From assembly GCA_020440605.1 (NCBI GenBank), contig JAGRNT010000023.1:1-52961 (forward strand): DNA of 52,961 bases, written 5' to 3'. The position numbers and the translations under genes are program-made. Of the stretch, positions 7,946 to 16,001 are shown piece after piece; the stretch's first letter is position 1; every line of letters begins with the position of its first letter. This stretch comes from a bacterium (GTDB taxonomy: Bacteria > 4484-113 > JAFGCY01). The notes beneath the pieces are model-generated. The model saw only the letters and a list, made by a program, of their open reading frames with translations, was not told the origin of the DNA and made no database searches.

Positions 7946-9165
7946 GTGAGGACCGCACTGTGGCGACGGAGCTGTTTGAGGGACGCATCGAGCGCCTGGG
8001 CTGGGGCGGGGTCGGGATCGCGCGGCATGCGGATGGCCGGATCATCCTGCTGCGCCACACTCTGGCGCTGTTCCCCGGTGAGCTGGTCAGGGCGGAGATC
8101 GAATGGAAAGCGCGGCATGCGGAGGGCCGGGTACTGGAGATCCTGGAAGCGGATCCGCAGCGGATCACTCCGCTCTGCCCCTGGGCGGCGGCCTGTGGTG
8201 GCTGTGACCTGCAGGGGGCACCGCTGCGCGGGACGGAACTCAAGCGCCTGATGGTTGCCGACCTGCTCGCCAAGCAGCTTGGCCCGGAGCAGGACTGGGA
8301 ATGGAGCGCTGCTGATGACAACACCCTGCGCAATGTGATTCAGCTCCACCTCGCGGATGGCAGGCTCGGCTACCACGCGAGGGGCAGCCATGAGTTAGTG
8401 GAAATCGGAAAATGCATGGCCGCGCGGCCGGGCCTGTCAGCATCAATCGGGCATTTGCGAGCGGGGATCGCCAATGGGGACCTGCCGGCACTGGAGGGCC
8501 GCTGGGAGCTGGTCTGCGGCAATCCGGAGGAGCCGGTCATCGCCTGGCATGAATCAGACCCACGACGCTTCTGGGAGCTCACTGCCGACAGCTGGCAGGA
8601 TTCCGAAGGGAAGATGTCGTTCCTGCTGAGGGATGGTGCACCGATTGTCAATCTGTCCTCGGGCTTCTTCCAGACCAGCGGTGGAGCGGCGATCCGCTGG
8701 TTCCGGGCGCTGTTCGGGCGCTGGCAGCTTTCGGGAGATCGCCTGCATGACCTCTATGGCGGCTGCGGACTGTTCAGCCGTCTGCTCTGTGACAGCTTCA
8801 GTTCCTTCAGCGTGGTGGACAGCTCGGAGGCCAGCATCACGAGTGCGGTTGCCAATCTGAGCGGGCAGTCCGCACGCTGCTTCCAGCGCGAGGTGGACAG
8901 CTACATTGAGCGCATGCAGAGCCGCCCCAACGACCTGATCATTCTCGATCCGCCGCGCAGCGGGCTGAGCCGCACTGCCTGCAAGGCGCTCTGTGATCAG
9001 GGAGCCGGGGCATTGGTGCTGATCGGCTGCGATGGTGCGGCCTTCTGCCGGGATATGGCAAGGCTCGACAGTGGCTGGCGGCTGGAGAAGCTGGAGGTCG
9101 CGGACCTGTTCCCCTGGACCGTGCACTGCGAATTTGCGGCGCTGCTGCTCAACCGCGCCGGCTGA
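7942..9165 (+). CDS. TrmA/RlmD-family RNA (uracil-5-)-methyltransferase
   Basis: This is a SAM-dependent enzyme that forms 5-methyluridine in RNA. It has an N-terminal TRAM-like beta domain and an iron-sulfur cysteine set (CPWAAACGGC plus a later IGKC) typical of RlmC/RlmD. The methyltransferase core shows HDLYGGCGLFS for SAM binding, DPPRSGL, and the catalytic cysteine in LIGCDGAAFCRD, which corresponds to VSCNPATLARD of RumA. Length is 407 residues. The start is probably TTG 7942, which overlaps the upstream stop, and GTG 7960 is the alternative. The position of the target uracil cannot be read from sequence, so RlmD and other members of the family remain possible. Confidence 0.88.
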   Translation: MSEDRTVATELFEGRIERLGWGGVGIARHADGRIILLRHTLALFPGELVRAEIEWKARHAEGRVLEILEADPQRITPLCPWAAACGGCDLQGAPLRGTELKRLMVADLLAKQLGPEQDWEWSAADDNTLRNVIQLHLADGRLGYHARGSHELVEIGKCMAARPGLSASIGHLRAGIANGDLPALEGRWELVCGNPEEPVIAWHESDPRRFWELTADSWQDSEGKMSFLLRDGAPIVNLSSGFFQTSGGAAIRWFRALFGRWQLSGDRLHDLYGGCGLFSRLLCDSFSSFSVVDSSEASITSAVANLSGQSARCFQREVDSYIERMQSRPNDLIILDPPRSGLSRTACKALCDQGAGALVLIGCDGAAFCRDMARLDSGWRLEKLEVADLFPWTVHCEFAALLLNRAG

Positions 9166-9169
9166 GCAT

Positions 9170-9685
9170 TCAGTTGCTGCGCACCGGGGATTCGTCCTCG
9201 CGCACGACGCGTGATTCTGTCAGGCTGTAGACGCCCATCTTCACGAGCCGCGGGCTGTAGATATGCAGCGTGACGAGGTCGGAACCGCCGGCCTGCAGGT
9301 TGCTGATCTGGTGGATGTCCTTATCCTGGCTGGCACAGACCGTACCCTGGGCCAGTTCCACCGTGCGGACGGGGTAGATCATGCGGTTGTCGCTCCAGCC
9401 GAAGGTCGTTTCACTGGCTGTACCGCGCAGCACCTTGACGCCACAGCTTGAACCGATGTGGTCGTGGATCAGGCTGCGCTGGCCGTTGAGCCAGCAGATC
9501 ACCAACGCCTGGTAGGCCGGTCCGTCGTGCAGCAGGTTGCGCTGGTAGAAGTTCTCGTCGAAATGCAGCTGCTCGCTGACGCAGTCGCAGCTGACCTGCG
9601 TGCGGCGCAGGGCATCATCCAGCACATCCAATGGGATGCGCGAAGTGTACTGATCAAGTGTCTCGAATAGCTGCTGCAGATTCAT
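9170..9685 (-). CDS. Cysteine dioxygenase (cupin, CDO type I)
   Basis: CDO oxidises cysteine to cysteine sulfinate at a mononuclear iron. The 171-residue product has the three iron-ligand histidines at H74 and H76 (in LIHDHIGSSCGVKVLRG) and H125 (in DKDIHQISN). It also has the LHIYSP segment with the active-site Tyr (Y143). C81 aligns position for position with human Cys93, the residue that forms the Cys-Tyr crosslink. Bacterial enzymes usually have Gly there. The gene is convergent with the upstream methyltransferase gene (4-base gap). The start is ATG 9685, with AGGGAAAC just upstream. Confidence 0.9.
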   Translation of the reverse strand: MNLQQLFETLDQYTSRIPLDVLDDALRRTQVSCDCVSEQLHFDENFYQRNLLHDGPAYQALVICWLNGQRSLIHDHIGSSCGVKVLRGTASETTFGWSDNRMIYPVRTVELAQGTVCASQDKDIHQISNLQAGGSDLVTLHIYSPRLVKMGVYSLTESRVVREDESPVRSN

Positions 9686-9697
9686 GAAGTTTCCCTG

Positions 9698-9712
9698 GTC
9701 CCGGAGCGGGAC
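9698..9712 (-). promoter_or_regulatory. Perfect hairpin in the leader of the cysteine dioxygenase gene
   Basis: GTCCCG and CGGGAC form a 6-bp stem with a 3-base loop. It ends about 12 bases before the start codon and abuts the ribosome-binding site. Its position would let it affect translation initiation, but no ligand or regulator is evident. Confidence 0.35.
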
Positions 9713-9764
9713 TGCTGCAATAAGCTAACACAGGGCCTGCACCCGCCGCAGCTTTCCGCCTGAT

Positions 9765-10685
9765 TCAGCGGGAGAAGAATTCCGCCAGGGCGCGGTCGAG
9801 GCTGCGATCCTTCCAGTCAAAGCCGGCCTTGCGCAGGGCTGCCGGATCAACACGCTGGCTGGCCAGCAGCAGCAGTTTCGCCATCTCGCCCATGGCGAAT
9901 GTCAGGGTCCAGGCCGGTGCCGCGAAATGCAGGCTCCGGCCGAGGGCCTGGGCCAGGGCCTGGCTGAATTCCCTGTTGCTTACGGGCTGCGGCGAAATCA
10001 CGTTGAGCGGGCCGCTGAGCTTCTGGTTGTCCAGCGCGAAGCGCACGATGCGCAGGTAGTCGCGCATGCTGATCCAGCTCATGTACTGGCGGCCATCTCC
10101 CAGCACGGCCCCGAGCCCCTTCTCGAAGGCAGGCAGCATCTTCTCAAGCGCTCCGCCGTCCGGATGCAGCACCATCCCGGTGCGCAGGATCACAGTGCGG
10201 ATCCTGCTTTCCGCGAGTGGTGCAAGTGCCGCTTCCCAGCGCACACAGACATCGGCCACGAAGTCTCGTGCAGCCGTGCTGTCTTCTGTCAGCAGTTCGG
10301 ATCCACGGTCGCCGTAGATCCCGATACCGGAGGCGGAGATGAAGCTCAGGGGTTGAGGAGTCAGCTCCAGTGCAAGCTGCACGAGGGTTTCCGTGCTGCT
10401 GGTACGGCTGAAGAGGATGCTGCGCTTGTTCTTCTCGTTGAAGGGGACGGCGATGGAGCTGCCGCTCAGGTTGATGATGGCGGTTATGCCTTCAGGCAGC
10501 ATGGAGGGGTCGAGCCGTGTACCGGGCTTCCAGCCTACCTCGTTGCTGGTGGCAGGCTGGCTGCGTACGAGACGGTAGACACTGTGCCCCCGTTCCTCGA
10601 GATAGGGGACAAGATGTGACCCGATGAAGCCTGAGGCTCCACTGATCAGAATTCTCGATTCCTGCTGCACGACCGGCCCTTTCAC
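9765..10685 (-). CDS. TIGR01777-type NAD-dependent epimerase/SDR (YfcH-like)
   Basis: This is a Rossmann-fold short-chain dehydrogenase of the SDR39U1 group, also called YfcH. The N-terminal dinucleotide-binding motif is GASGFIG. The family also shows INLSGSSIA, SASGIGIYGDRG with the active-site Tyr, and WISMRDYLRIVRFAL. The C-terminal DUF1731-like end has KAGFDWKDRSLDRAL. Length is 306 residues from GTG 10685. The physiological substrate of this group is unknown. The gene is divergent from rplU, and I see no partner gene. Confidence 0.9.
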   Translation of the reverse strand: MKGPVVQQESRILISGASGFIGSHLVPYLEERGHSVYRLVRSQPATSNEVGWKPGTRLDPSMLPEGITAIINLSGSSIAVPFNEKNKRSILFSRTSSTETLVQLALELTPQPLSFISASGIGIYGDRGSELLTEDSTAARDFVADVCVRWEAALAPLAESRIRTVILRTGMVLHPDGGALEKMLPAFEKGLGAVLGDGRQYMSWISMRDYLRIVRFALDNQKLSGPLNVISPQPVSNREFSQALAQALGRSLHFAAPAWTLTFAMGEMAKLLLLASQRVDPAALRKAGFDWKDRSLDRALAEFFSR

Positions 10686-10694
10686 GTTAGACTA

Positions 10695-10722
10695 TTGACT
10701 CACTGAGGATATATGCTATCTT
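10695..10722 (+). promoter_or_regulatory. Promoter of rplU-rpmA
   Basis: The -35 box TTGACT (10695-10700) and -10 box TATCTT (10717-10722) are separated by 16 bases. The resulting leader of about 48 bases contains a small CCGC/GCGG hairpin and the AGAGGA ribosome-binding site before the rplU ATG. Unlike many genes here, rplU has a conventional leader. Confidence 0.7.
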
Positions 10723-10776
10723 ATTCGTTCCCGCCTTTGCGGCCGCAGGACGGCCCGGGGCAGAAAGAGGAATATC

Positions 10777-11088
10777 ATGATTGCAATCGTTGAGATCAAG
10801 GGCAAACAGTACCGCGTGGAGAAGGGTCAGACCATCCGCACGGTGCAGGTTCCCGGTGAAGCCGGCGGCAGCATCAATGCCGAGCGCGTGCTTGCCACCT
10901 ACGAGGGCGACAAGATCAGCGTGGGCCAGCCGGCGCTTGACGGTGCCAGCGTGACCTTCGAGATCGTGCGCCACTGCCGCAGCCCGAAGATCTACGTCGG
11001 TACCTACCAGAGCAAGAAGCGTCAGTACTCCCGCAAGGGACACCGTGACAACATCAGCTATCTCCGCGTGACGGACATCAAGGGTTAA
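10777..11088 (+). CDS. rplU: Large ribosomal subunit protein bL21
   Basis: The 103-residue product begins MIAIVEIKGKQYRVEKGQ and ends YSRKGHRDNISYLRVTDIKG, which covers the whole L21 family. L21 binds 23S rRNA in the large subunit. A clear AGAGGA ribosome-binding site precedes the ATG. It is followed by rpmA after 3 bases, the standard bacterial order. Confidence 0.98.
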   Translation: MIAIVEIKGKQYRVEKGQTIRTVQVPGEAGGSINAERVLATYEGDKISVGQPALDGASVTFEIVRHCRSPKIYVGTYQSKKRQYSRKGHRDNISYLRVTDIKG

Positions 11089-11091
11089 GCA

Positions 11092-11346
11092 ATGGCACAT
11101 AAAAAGGGATTAGGCAGCAGTAAGAACGGTCGTGACAGCAAGCCGAAGTACCGGGGCGTCAAGCTCTACGGCGGTCAGGCCTGCAACGGCGGTAGCATCA
11201 TCGTGCGCCAGGTCGGCATGAAGATCGTGCCCGGCGACAACGTTGGCATGGGCCGCGACTTCACCCTCTTCAGCCTCGTGGAAGGCACCGTGGGCTTCAA
11301 GATGCACCGCGGCCGCCGTACCGTCTTCGTGACGCCGAACAGCTGA
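11092..11346 (+). CDS. rpmA: Large ribosomal subunit protein bL27
   Basis: The 84-residue L27 starts directly with [16 protein letters not shown]. It has no N-terminal extension of the kind cleaved in Firmicutes. The N-terminal tail reaches the peptidyl-transferase centre. It is coupled to rplU and followed by a rho-independent terminator, which separates it from the Obg-fold gene downstream. Confidence 0.98.
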   Translation: MAHKKGLGSSKNGRDSKPKYRGVKLYGGQACNGGSIIVRQVGMKIVPGDNVGMGRDFTLFSLVEGTVGFKMHRGRRTVFVTPNS

Positions 11347-11367
11347 AGCAGCACAACCTGAAATACC

Positions 11368-11399
11368 GGCGCAGTATCCATCGGGTGCTGCGCCTTTTT
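11368..11399 (+). terminator. Rho-independent terminator after rpmA
   Basis: GGCGCAG (11368-11374) pairs with CTGCGCC (11388-11394) as a 7-bp GC-rich stem with a 13-base loop, followed directly by TTTTTC. The next gene starts 18 bases further on, so partial readthrough would set its level relative to L21/L27. Confidence 0.85.
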
Positions 11400-11416
11400 C
11401 ATTTCGGGCGGGAGCC

Positions 11417-12388
11417 ATGGCAGAGAGATTCACAGACAGTCTGACCGTAAGGGTCCGCGCCGGCAAGGGCGGGGATGGTGCCGTGCACTTCGACAGCCGC
11501 AAGTATGAGGCCTTCGGCGGTCCGGACGGCGGTGATGGCGGCAACGGCGGCAGCATCTATCTCGTGGGCAGCAAGAACTCGGACAACCTGGCTGCACTCG
11601 AGTATGCCGATCTCAGTGCCCAGAATGGTGTGCACGGCGCAGGCGGCCTGAAGAAGGGCAGTGATGCCAGCGATTTCGAGATCACCGTGCCGCTTGGCAC
11701 CCTTGCCTATGACAGCCGCACCGGAGTGGAGATCGGGCATGTGACCAGCAGTGAGTCACGCCTGCTGGTAGCCCAGGGGGGCAAGGGCGGACGCGGCAAC
11801 CCGAAGTATGCCACGGGCAGCCGGCGCACGCCGCGCATCGCCCAGGATGGCGAGGCCGGCGAGGAGCACTCGATCACGCTGCGCTGGCGGATCTACGCCG
11901 AGAGCATGTTGATCGAGCCGCATGAAACAGTGCTCGAGGAAGATCTGCTGCTGCCTCTGATCCTCGACAAGCAGCACGACGAGATCGAGTATGAGCTGTT
12001 CCAGCGCAAACCGCGCTGGCTGCGGATCCGCGGGCTGTATGAGATGTTTGATGTGGCCTACCTGCCGGTGGTGCTGTTTGACGACGGCGAGATTGAGCAG
12101 GAGCAGCTGCACCACGCCTACTGGGCCCGGCACCTGTTCATCAACCTGCAGCCCTTCGGTGATGACGTGGAAGCAGCCTGGGAAGGTCTCGCTGAGCGCT
12201 TGATGCGCCAGAGCTACCGCCAGCTTGAGAGCGTATTCCTTGCAGCAACGCGTGAGCTGCCCCTGGACAGCCTGACGCTTGATGTGGAGAGCGGCAGCCA
12301 GCCTGAGAAGCGCATGCTGCGGGTGGAAGGCAAGGCTGAGGCATATGAGCTGTTTATGGGACAATTGACGGGTGGAGTCGTCAGCTGA
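11417..12388 (+). CDS. Obg-fold protein lacking the GTPase domain, with an unrecognised C-terminal domain
   Basis: Residues 1 to about 155 are a convincing Obg fold: [38 protein letters not shown] and [20 protein letters not shown], with the glycine-rich loops that dock at the ribosomal peptidyl-transferase centre. In normal Obg/CgtA the next segment is a G domain with GFPNAGKST, DTPG and NKxD motifs. None is present here. Instead, residues 158-323 form an acidic, Trp/Tyr-rich region of no family I know, with blocks such as [11 protein letters not shown] and [19 protein letters not shown]. The gene occupies the classical obg position between rpmA and nadD, overlapping nadD by 17 bases. The frame is clean, with no sign of frameshift or decay. 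Ribosome binding is inferred from the N-terminal fold only. Confidence 0.85.
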   Translation: MAERFTDSLTVRVRAGKGGDGAVHFDSRKYEAFGGPDGGDGGNGGSIYLVGSKNSDNLAALEYADLSAQNGVHGAGGLKKGSDASDFEITVPLGTLAYDSRTGVEIGHVTSSESRLLVAQGGKGGRGNPKYATGSRRTPRIAQDGEAGEEHSITLRWRIYAESMLIEPHETVLEEDLLLPLILDKQHDEIEYELFQRKPRWLRIRGLYEMFDVAYLPVVLFDDGEIEQEQLHHAYWARHLFINLQPFGDDVEAAWEGLAERLMRQSYRQLESVFLAATRELPLDSLTLDVESGSQPEKRMLRVEGKAEAYELFMGQLTGGVVS

Positions 12389-13007
12389 AAGCATCGGAAT
12401 CTTCGGGGGCAGTTTCAACCCGCTGCACATCGGCCATCTGCTTGTAGCCCAGGAAGCCTGGTACCGCTGCCGACTCTCACGCGTGGCCTTTGTGCCCTGC
12501 GCCGGCAATCCGCTGAAGGATGCGCCGGAGGATTCCGCCACCGATGCCCAGCGCCTCAGCATGCTGCGCTCTGCGATTGAAGATGACAACCGCTTCTATG
12601 TCGACGCGCATGACCTGCGCCGCGGCGGGACTACCTATTCCGTTGACACGGTGATGCGCTTCCGTGAGAATCACCCGGAGGCGGAGCTGTACTTCATCCT
12701 CGGCGCTGACAGTGCCCAGCAGCTGCATCGCTGGAAGGATGCGCAGATCTTCATGCAGCTCTGCCGGCTTGTGATCTACGCCAGGCGCAGCGCGCATGAC
12801 TTCTCCAAGGGCCTGCCTGAAGAACTGCAGGAGTTCAGCGTCAACTGGGAGTACGTGAACATCAACCCCGTTGACATCAGCAGTTCGGATATCCGCGCAC
12901 GGCTGAGGCAGGAGCGGCCCGTGCGCTACATGGTGCCGGACAGCGTGGCGGACTACATCCACCGCAATGGGGTCTATGACCCGCTCAGCCGCCTCCCACA
13001 AGAGTGA
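12372..13007 (+). CDS. nadD: Nicotinate-nucleotide adenylyltransferase
   Basis: NadD makes deamido-NAD from nicotinate mononucleotide and ATP. The nucleotidyltransferase motif is GGSFNPLHIGHL near the N-terminus, and the C-terminal ISSSDIRARL motif matches the family ISSTxIR. Length is 211 residues. The start is GTG 12372, which lies inside the end of the Obg-fold gene. The rpmA-obg-nadD order is common in bacteria. Its 3' end overlaps the 3' end of thiS on the other strand by 23 bases. Confidence 0.96.
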   Translation: MESSAESIGIFGGSFNPLHIGHLLVAQEAWYRCRLSRVAFVPCAGNPLKDAPEDSATDAQRLSMLRSAIEDDNRFYVDAHDLRRGGTTYSVDTVMRFRENHPEAELYFILGADSAQQLHRWKDAQIFMQLCRLVIYARRSAHDFSKGLPEELQEFSVNWEYVNINPVDISSSDIRARLRQERPVRYMVPDSVADYIHRNGVYDPLSRLPQE

Positions 13008-13188
13008 CGAGCTCCAGCACGTCTCCGTCGTCAACCCGGGCCTGATGGAACTCAAGCAGGGGGATGATCTTCCCGTTGTGTTCGATCACGAGCGTGTGGC
13101 TGTTGCGGTCCAGCTGCTCAAGCAGCTCCAGCCCGCTGAGGCCGGACTCCAGTTCCAGCCTGCGGCCGTTGACAACGATGCTGATCAT
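12985..13188 (-). CDS. thiS: Sulfur carrier protein ThiS
   Basis: This 67-residue ubiquitin-like protein ends in Gly-Gly-Gly, the tail that is adenylated and thiocarboxylated to donate sulfur for the thiamine thiazole ring. It starts MISIVVNGRRLELESG, typical of the family. Its ATG shares one base with the thiE stop (TGATG), so translation is coupled. No thiG or thiF lies in the window. Confidence 0.88.
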   Translation of the reverse strand: MISIVVNGRRLELESGLSGLELLEQLDRNSHTLVIEHNGKIIPLLEFHQARVDDGDVLELVTLVGGG

Positions 13189-14315
13189 CAGTGGTGCTGC
13201 CCCTTGAGCATGCCACGATTGTAACGCTTGAAGTCCGCTGCCAGATTGCGCACACTGCGTCGGGCGCGGAAGGGACCGATGCTGCAGAAACCGGCCGCTC
13301 CCGTGTTGACGACTGCAGCGCAGTTCTCTTCATTGATCCCGCCGATGCCGACGACCGGGATGGTCACGGCGCGCACGATCTTCTCGAGTCCCTTGAGGCC
13401 GATCACCGGTGCGCTCTGCTTGGTGGAGGAAGCGAACACGGCTCCACTGCCGATATAGTCGGCGCCATCAGCCTGTGCCTGGACTGCATCCGGAATCGTT
13501 CGGGCGCTGCGGCCCACAATCAGGCTGGCACCGATCTGGCGGATCTCCTGCACGGTGAAGTCCTCCGCCCCGACATGCACACCGTCCGCACCGCTCATCA
13601 GCGCGATGTCCACGCGGTCATTGATGATCAGCAGGCAGTCCTTCTCGCGGCAGATCCCGCGCAGCTTACGCGCCAGATCGAGATATTTGCGGTTGCCGAG
13701 AGACTTGAAGCGGGTCTGCAGGACCTTGACTCCGCCACCGACTGCATCGTAGGCGACACGCACGGGGTCGCGGTTGCTGCAGATCGATGCATCGAGAATG
13801 AAGTACAGGGGATGCTGGGAAATCGCCCGGCGGAAGCGACCGGCTGCTTCCGGGACGTCCGTCGCAACTTCATCCCTGAGTTTCAGCACGCTGGTCTGGC
13901 GTCCGGTGAGTGAGACACATTTGCGCTCGAATTCGTAGAAGTCGAAGCGCATCAGCTTGTAGAACTGGGCAACATTCTCAAGGTTGAAGAACTTGAAGTA
14001 CTCCTCCAGCGTACGGCAGTACTCCTGGCAGGCCCGCAGGTCGCGGATGATCCTTTCCGCAAGTTCCTCCTCGGGAATCCCGCCCATCAGCTCGGGGCTG
14101 TAGTCCTTGATGCGGTTGGGGCGGGGGATGTCGATGCCTAGCCGCAGACGGATCATGCGGTCCTCGAGCGCGACGCGGTGCTGCATGCTCTCCAGGGGCT
14201 GGATCACGGAATCCGTGGCGGGATGCGCACGGAACAGCTGCCCAAGCATGTCCAGCTTCTCACCGAGTCCATGCAGGCAGTTGTCAATCACTCCGAATAG
14301 CTGTCCGCTAGACAA
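13188..14315 (-). CDS. thiE: Thiamine-phosphate synthase with an N-terminal ThiD2-like domain
   Basis: The C-terminal part (about 200 residues) is ThiE, which joins the pyrimidine and thiazole phosphates. It has INDRVDIALMSGADGVHVG, IVGRSARTIPDA, YIGSGAVFAS and PVVGIGGINEENCAAVVNTGA. About 165 residues precede it. These contain RIIRDLRACQEYCRTLEEYF, which resembles the RILDANLNRAREGLRVLEDY block of ThiD2, the HMP-phosphate kinase domain fused to ThiE in cyanobacteria and others. The resemblance is by eye and diverged. I favour TTG 14315, with AGAGGA nine bases upstream and an 8-base overlap with bshA. ATG 14351 is possible but overlaps bshA by 44 bases. Confidence 0.88.
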   Translation of the reverse strand: MSSGQLFGVIDNCLHGLGEKLDMLGQLFRAHPATDSVIQPLESMQHRVALEDRMIRLRLGIDIPRPNRIKDYSPELMGGIPEEELAERIIRDLRACQEYCRTLEEYFKFFNLENVAQFYKLMRFDFYEFERKCVSLTGRQTSVLKLRDEVATDVPEAAGRFRRAISQHPLYFILDASICSNRDPVRVAYDAVGGGVKVLQTRFKSLGNRKYLDLARKLRGICREKDCLLIINDRVDIALMSGADGVHVGAEDFTVQEIRQIGASLIVGRSARTIPDAVQAQADGADYIGSGAVFASSTKQSAPVIGLKGLEKIVRAVTIPVVGIGGINEENCAAVVNTGAAGFCSIGPFRARRSVRNLAADFKRYNRGMLKGQHH

Positions 14316-15465
14316 GCGCTGTGTTCCTCTGCTGGCTGAGCACCCGGTCATAGAGGGCCAGGTACTTCTCCATGATGATTTCCACCCTGTAAGAATCTAC
14401 CGCGCGGCTGCGGGCGGCCTGTTTCATTTGCGTTAATCTTGCGGGATCCCTCAGCAGGCTGACCACGCGGCCGGCCATGCCCTCGATGTCACCCTGCTCG
14501 CAGATGTAGCCATCAATGCCATCGCGCACCAGATCCGGCAGTCCACCTGTGCGGGAGGCGATCACGGCGCACTCGCAGGCCATGGCCTCAAGCGCGGCGA
14601 GCCCGAAGCTCTCACTCTGGCTGGGCATCAGCATGATGCAGCTGGAGGCCATCAGGAAGTTGACATCCTCACGGTTGCCAAGGAAGCTGACCTTGTCACT
14701 GACACCGAGCTCCTTCGCGGCCTGCATCGCCGTCGGCAGGTCCGGACCGTCTCCGACCATCAGCAGCCGTGCCGGTTCCTGCTCCAGGACCTTCGCAAAG
14801 ACGTGTACGACATCTGGGGCCCGCTTCACGGGGCGGAAGTTGGAAACATGGATCAGATTCGGCAGGCCTTCCTCGCAGTAGTGGCGGCCGGCCCATTCCC
14901 GACCGACCTCGGGGCTGAACTGCTCGATGTCAACGCTGTTCTCAATTACATCGATATCGATGTTCGGATTGAACTCACGGATCGTCTCATCCCGCAGCCA
15001 GGATGACACGGCGGTTACCGCGTCATTGTTGTTGATCGCGAAACGCGTGATCGGATGCAGGCTCGGGTCATTTCCGACAAGCGTGATGTCCGTGCCGTGC
15101 AGGGTCGTCACCACCTTGAAACGGCCGTCCAGCATTTCCTTGGCAAGATGCGCGCTGACGGCATGCGGGATTGCGTAATGCACATGCAGCAGGTCGAGGT
15201 TGTAGGAATCGACCACCTGGGCCATCTTGCTGGCCAGTGCCAGAGTGTAGGGCTCGTGCGGAAACAGAGCATAGTTCAGCACATTTACGCCGTGGAAGGA
15301 GATGTCGGCATCGAGGCTCTTCTGCAGGCGGACCGGCAGGCGGTTCGTGATGAAATGCACCTCGTGCCCGGAGTTGGCGAGCGCGATGCCGAGCTCAGTG
15401 GCGACCACGCCGCTGCCGCCGAAGGTGGGATAGCAGGTGATCCCGATCTTGAGTTTCCGGTCCAT
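14308..15465 (-). CDS. bshA: BshA-type glycosyltransferase (N-acetyl-glucosaminyl L-malate synthase)
   Basis: This GT4 enzyme makes GlcNAc-malate, the first step to bacillithiol. The N-terminal signature GITCYPTFGGSGVVATELG is specific to BshA. HVHYAIPHAVSAHLA and HGTDITLVG follow, and the C-terminal SESFGLAALEAMACECAVIAS carries the EX7E motif. Length is 385 residues. The start ATG 15465 sits six bases after a TATGCT box, consistent with a leaderless mRNA. It heads the bshA-thiE-thiS operon. bshB and bshC are not in the window, so production of bacillithiol itself is inference. Confidence 0.93.
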   Translation of the reverse strand: MDRKLKIGITCYPTFGGSGVVATELGIALANSGHEVHFITNRLPVRLQKSLDADISFHGVNVLNYALFPHEPYTLALASKMAQVVDSYNLDLLHVHYAIPHAVSAHLAKEMLDGRFKVVTTLHGTDITLVGNDPSLHPITRFAINNNDAVTAVSSWLRDETIREFNPNIDIDVIENSVDIEQFSPEVGREWAGRHYCEEGLPNLIHVSNFRPVKRAPDVVHVFAKVLEQEPARLLMVGDGPDLPTAMQAAKELGVSDKVSFLGNREDVNFLMASSCIMLMPSQSESFGLAALEAMACECAVIASRTGGLPDLVRDGIDGYICEQGDIEGMAGRVVSLLRDPARLTQMKQAARSRAVDSYRVEIIMEKYLALYDRVLSQQRNTALV

Positions 15466-15471
15466 TAACAG

Positions 15472-15477
15472 AGCATA
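15472..15477 (-). promoter_or_regulatory. -10 box TATGCT of the bshA-thiE-thiS operon (leaderless)
   Basis: On the minus strand TATGCT is followed by 6 bases and then the bshA ATG, so the expected transcription start coincides with the start codon. Confidence 0.6.
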
Positions 15478-15520
15478 TCCCGCTAGAGCTCAAAGCGATC
15501 TAAATGCGGGATGGCATGCA

Positions 15521-15952
15521 TCAGATATCCGGGGTTGATTCACTTTCGAAATAGTTCGCAGCCGTGATCACGATCTTGGAGATCAGCTCCCAGCTGCCCT
15601 CTCCGAGATGGCGGCCGACAATCAGGTTCTGGCGCTTGTCGATCAGCACACGCCCGCTGTCCACGAAGCGCAGGCGGGTCAGATACTCCAGATGGCCGAA
15701 GCCCGTGTTCCCGGCATACCAGTCCCTGATCACGTTGAGCTGCATGTCCAGCAGCTCAAACTTCTGCATGTCCTTGACCATCTTTTCAGCAAGCTGCTGC
15801 TTGTCCTCACCCCAGTGCGTATTGAGCTGCACCGAGAAGTACTCATCGCTGAATCCGGCGAGGTAGCCCTCGAGATTGCGCTGCACATAATTCTGCTGCG
15901 TAGCCTGCATGTGCGCGACAAACTGGGCGGCGTGGGGGTGGCTGTCAGGCAT
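15521..15952 (-). CDS. SnoaL/NTF2-like (DUF4440-type) small protein
   Basis: The 143-residue product looks like an NTF2-like alpha+beta cone. It has an N-terminal helix (HAAQFVAHMQATQQNYVQRN), a LAGFSDEYFSVQ segment, and alternating strands ending GEGSWELISKIVI. Proteins of this fold act as small-ligand binding or isomerase modules, and no catalytic residue set can be assigned here. Start ATG 15952 lies six bases after a perfect TATAAT on the minus strand. It is divergent from uppP. Confidence 0.7.
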   Translation of the reverse strand: MPDSHPHAAQFVAHMQATQQNYVQRNLEGYLAGFSDEYFSVQLNTHWGEDKQQLAEKMVKDMQKFELLDMQLNVIRDWYAGNTGFGHLEYLTRLRFVDSGRVLIDKRQNLIVGRHLGEGSWELISKIVITAANYFESESTPDI

Positions 15953-15958
15953 GCCGCC

Positions 15959-15964
15959 ATTATA
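15959..15964 (-). promoter_or_regulatory. -10 box TATAAT of the SnoaL-like gene (leaderless)
   Basis: TATAAT, 6 bases, ATG on the minus strand. It lies back to back with the uppP -10 box 24 bases away on the other strand. Confidence 0.7.
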
Positions 15965-15987
15965 GGCCGAGCGATCCGCGGCGGTGC

Positions 15988-15993
15988 TAGAAT
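15988..15993 (+). promoter_or_regulatory. -10 box TAGAAT of uppP
   Basis: TAGAAT is followed by 8 bases and then TTG 16002. This spacing supports TTG 16002 as the real start, because the in-frame GTG at 15984 would lie upstream of the promoter box itself. Confidence 0.55.
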
Positions 15994-16001
15994 GCCCCCC
16001 G

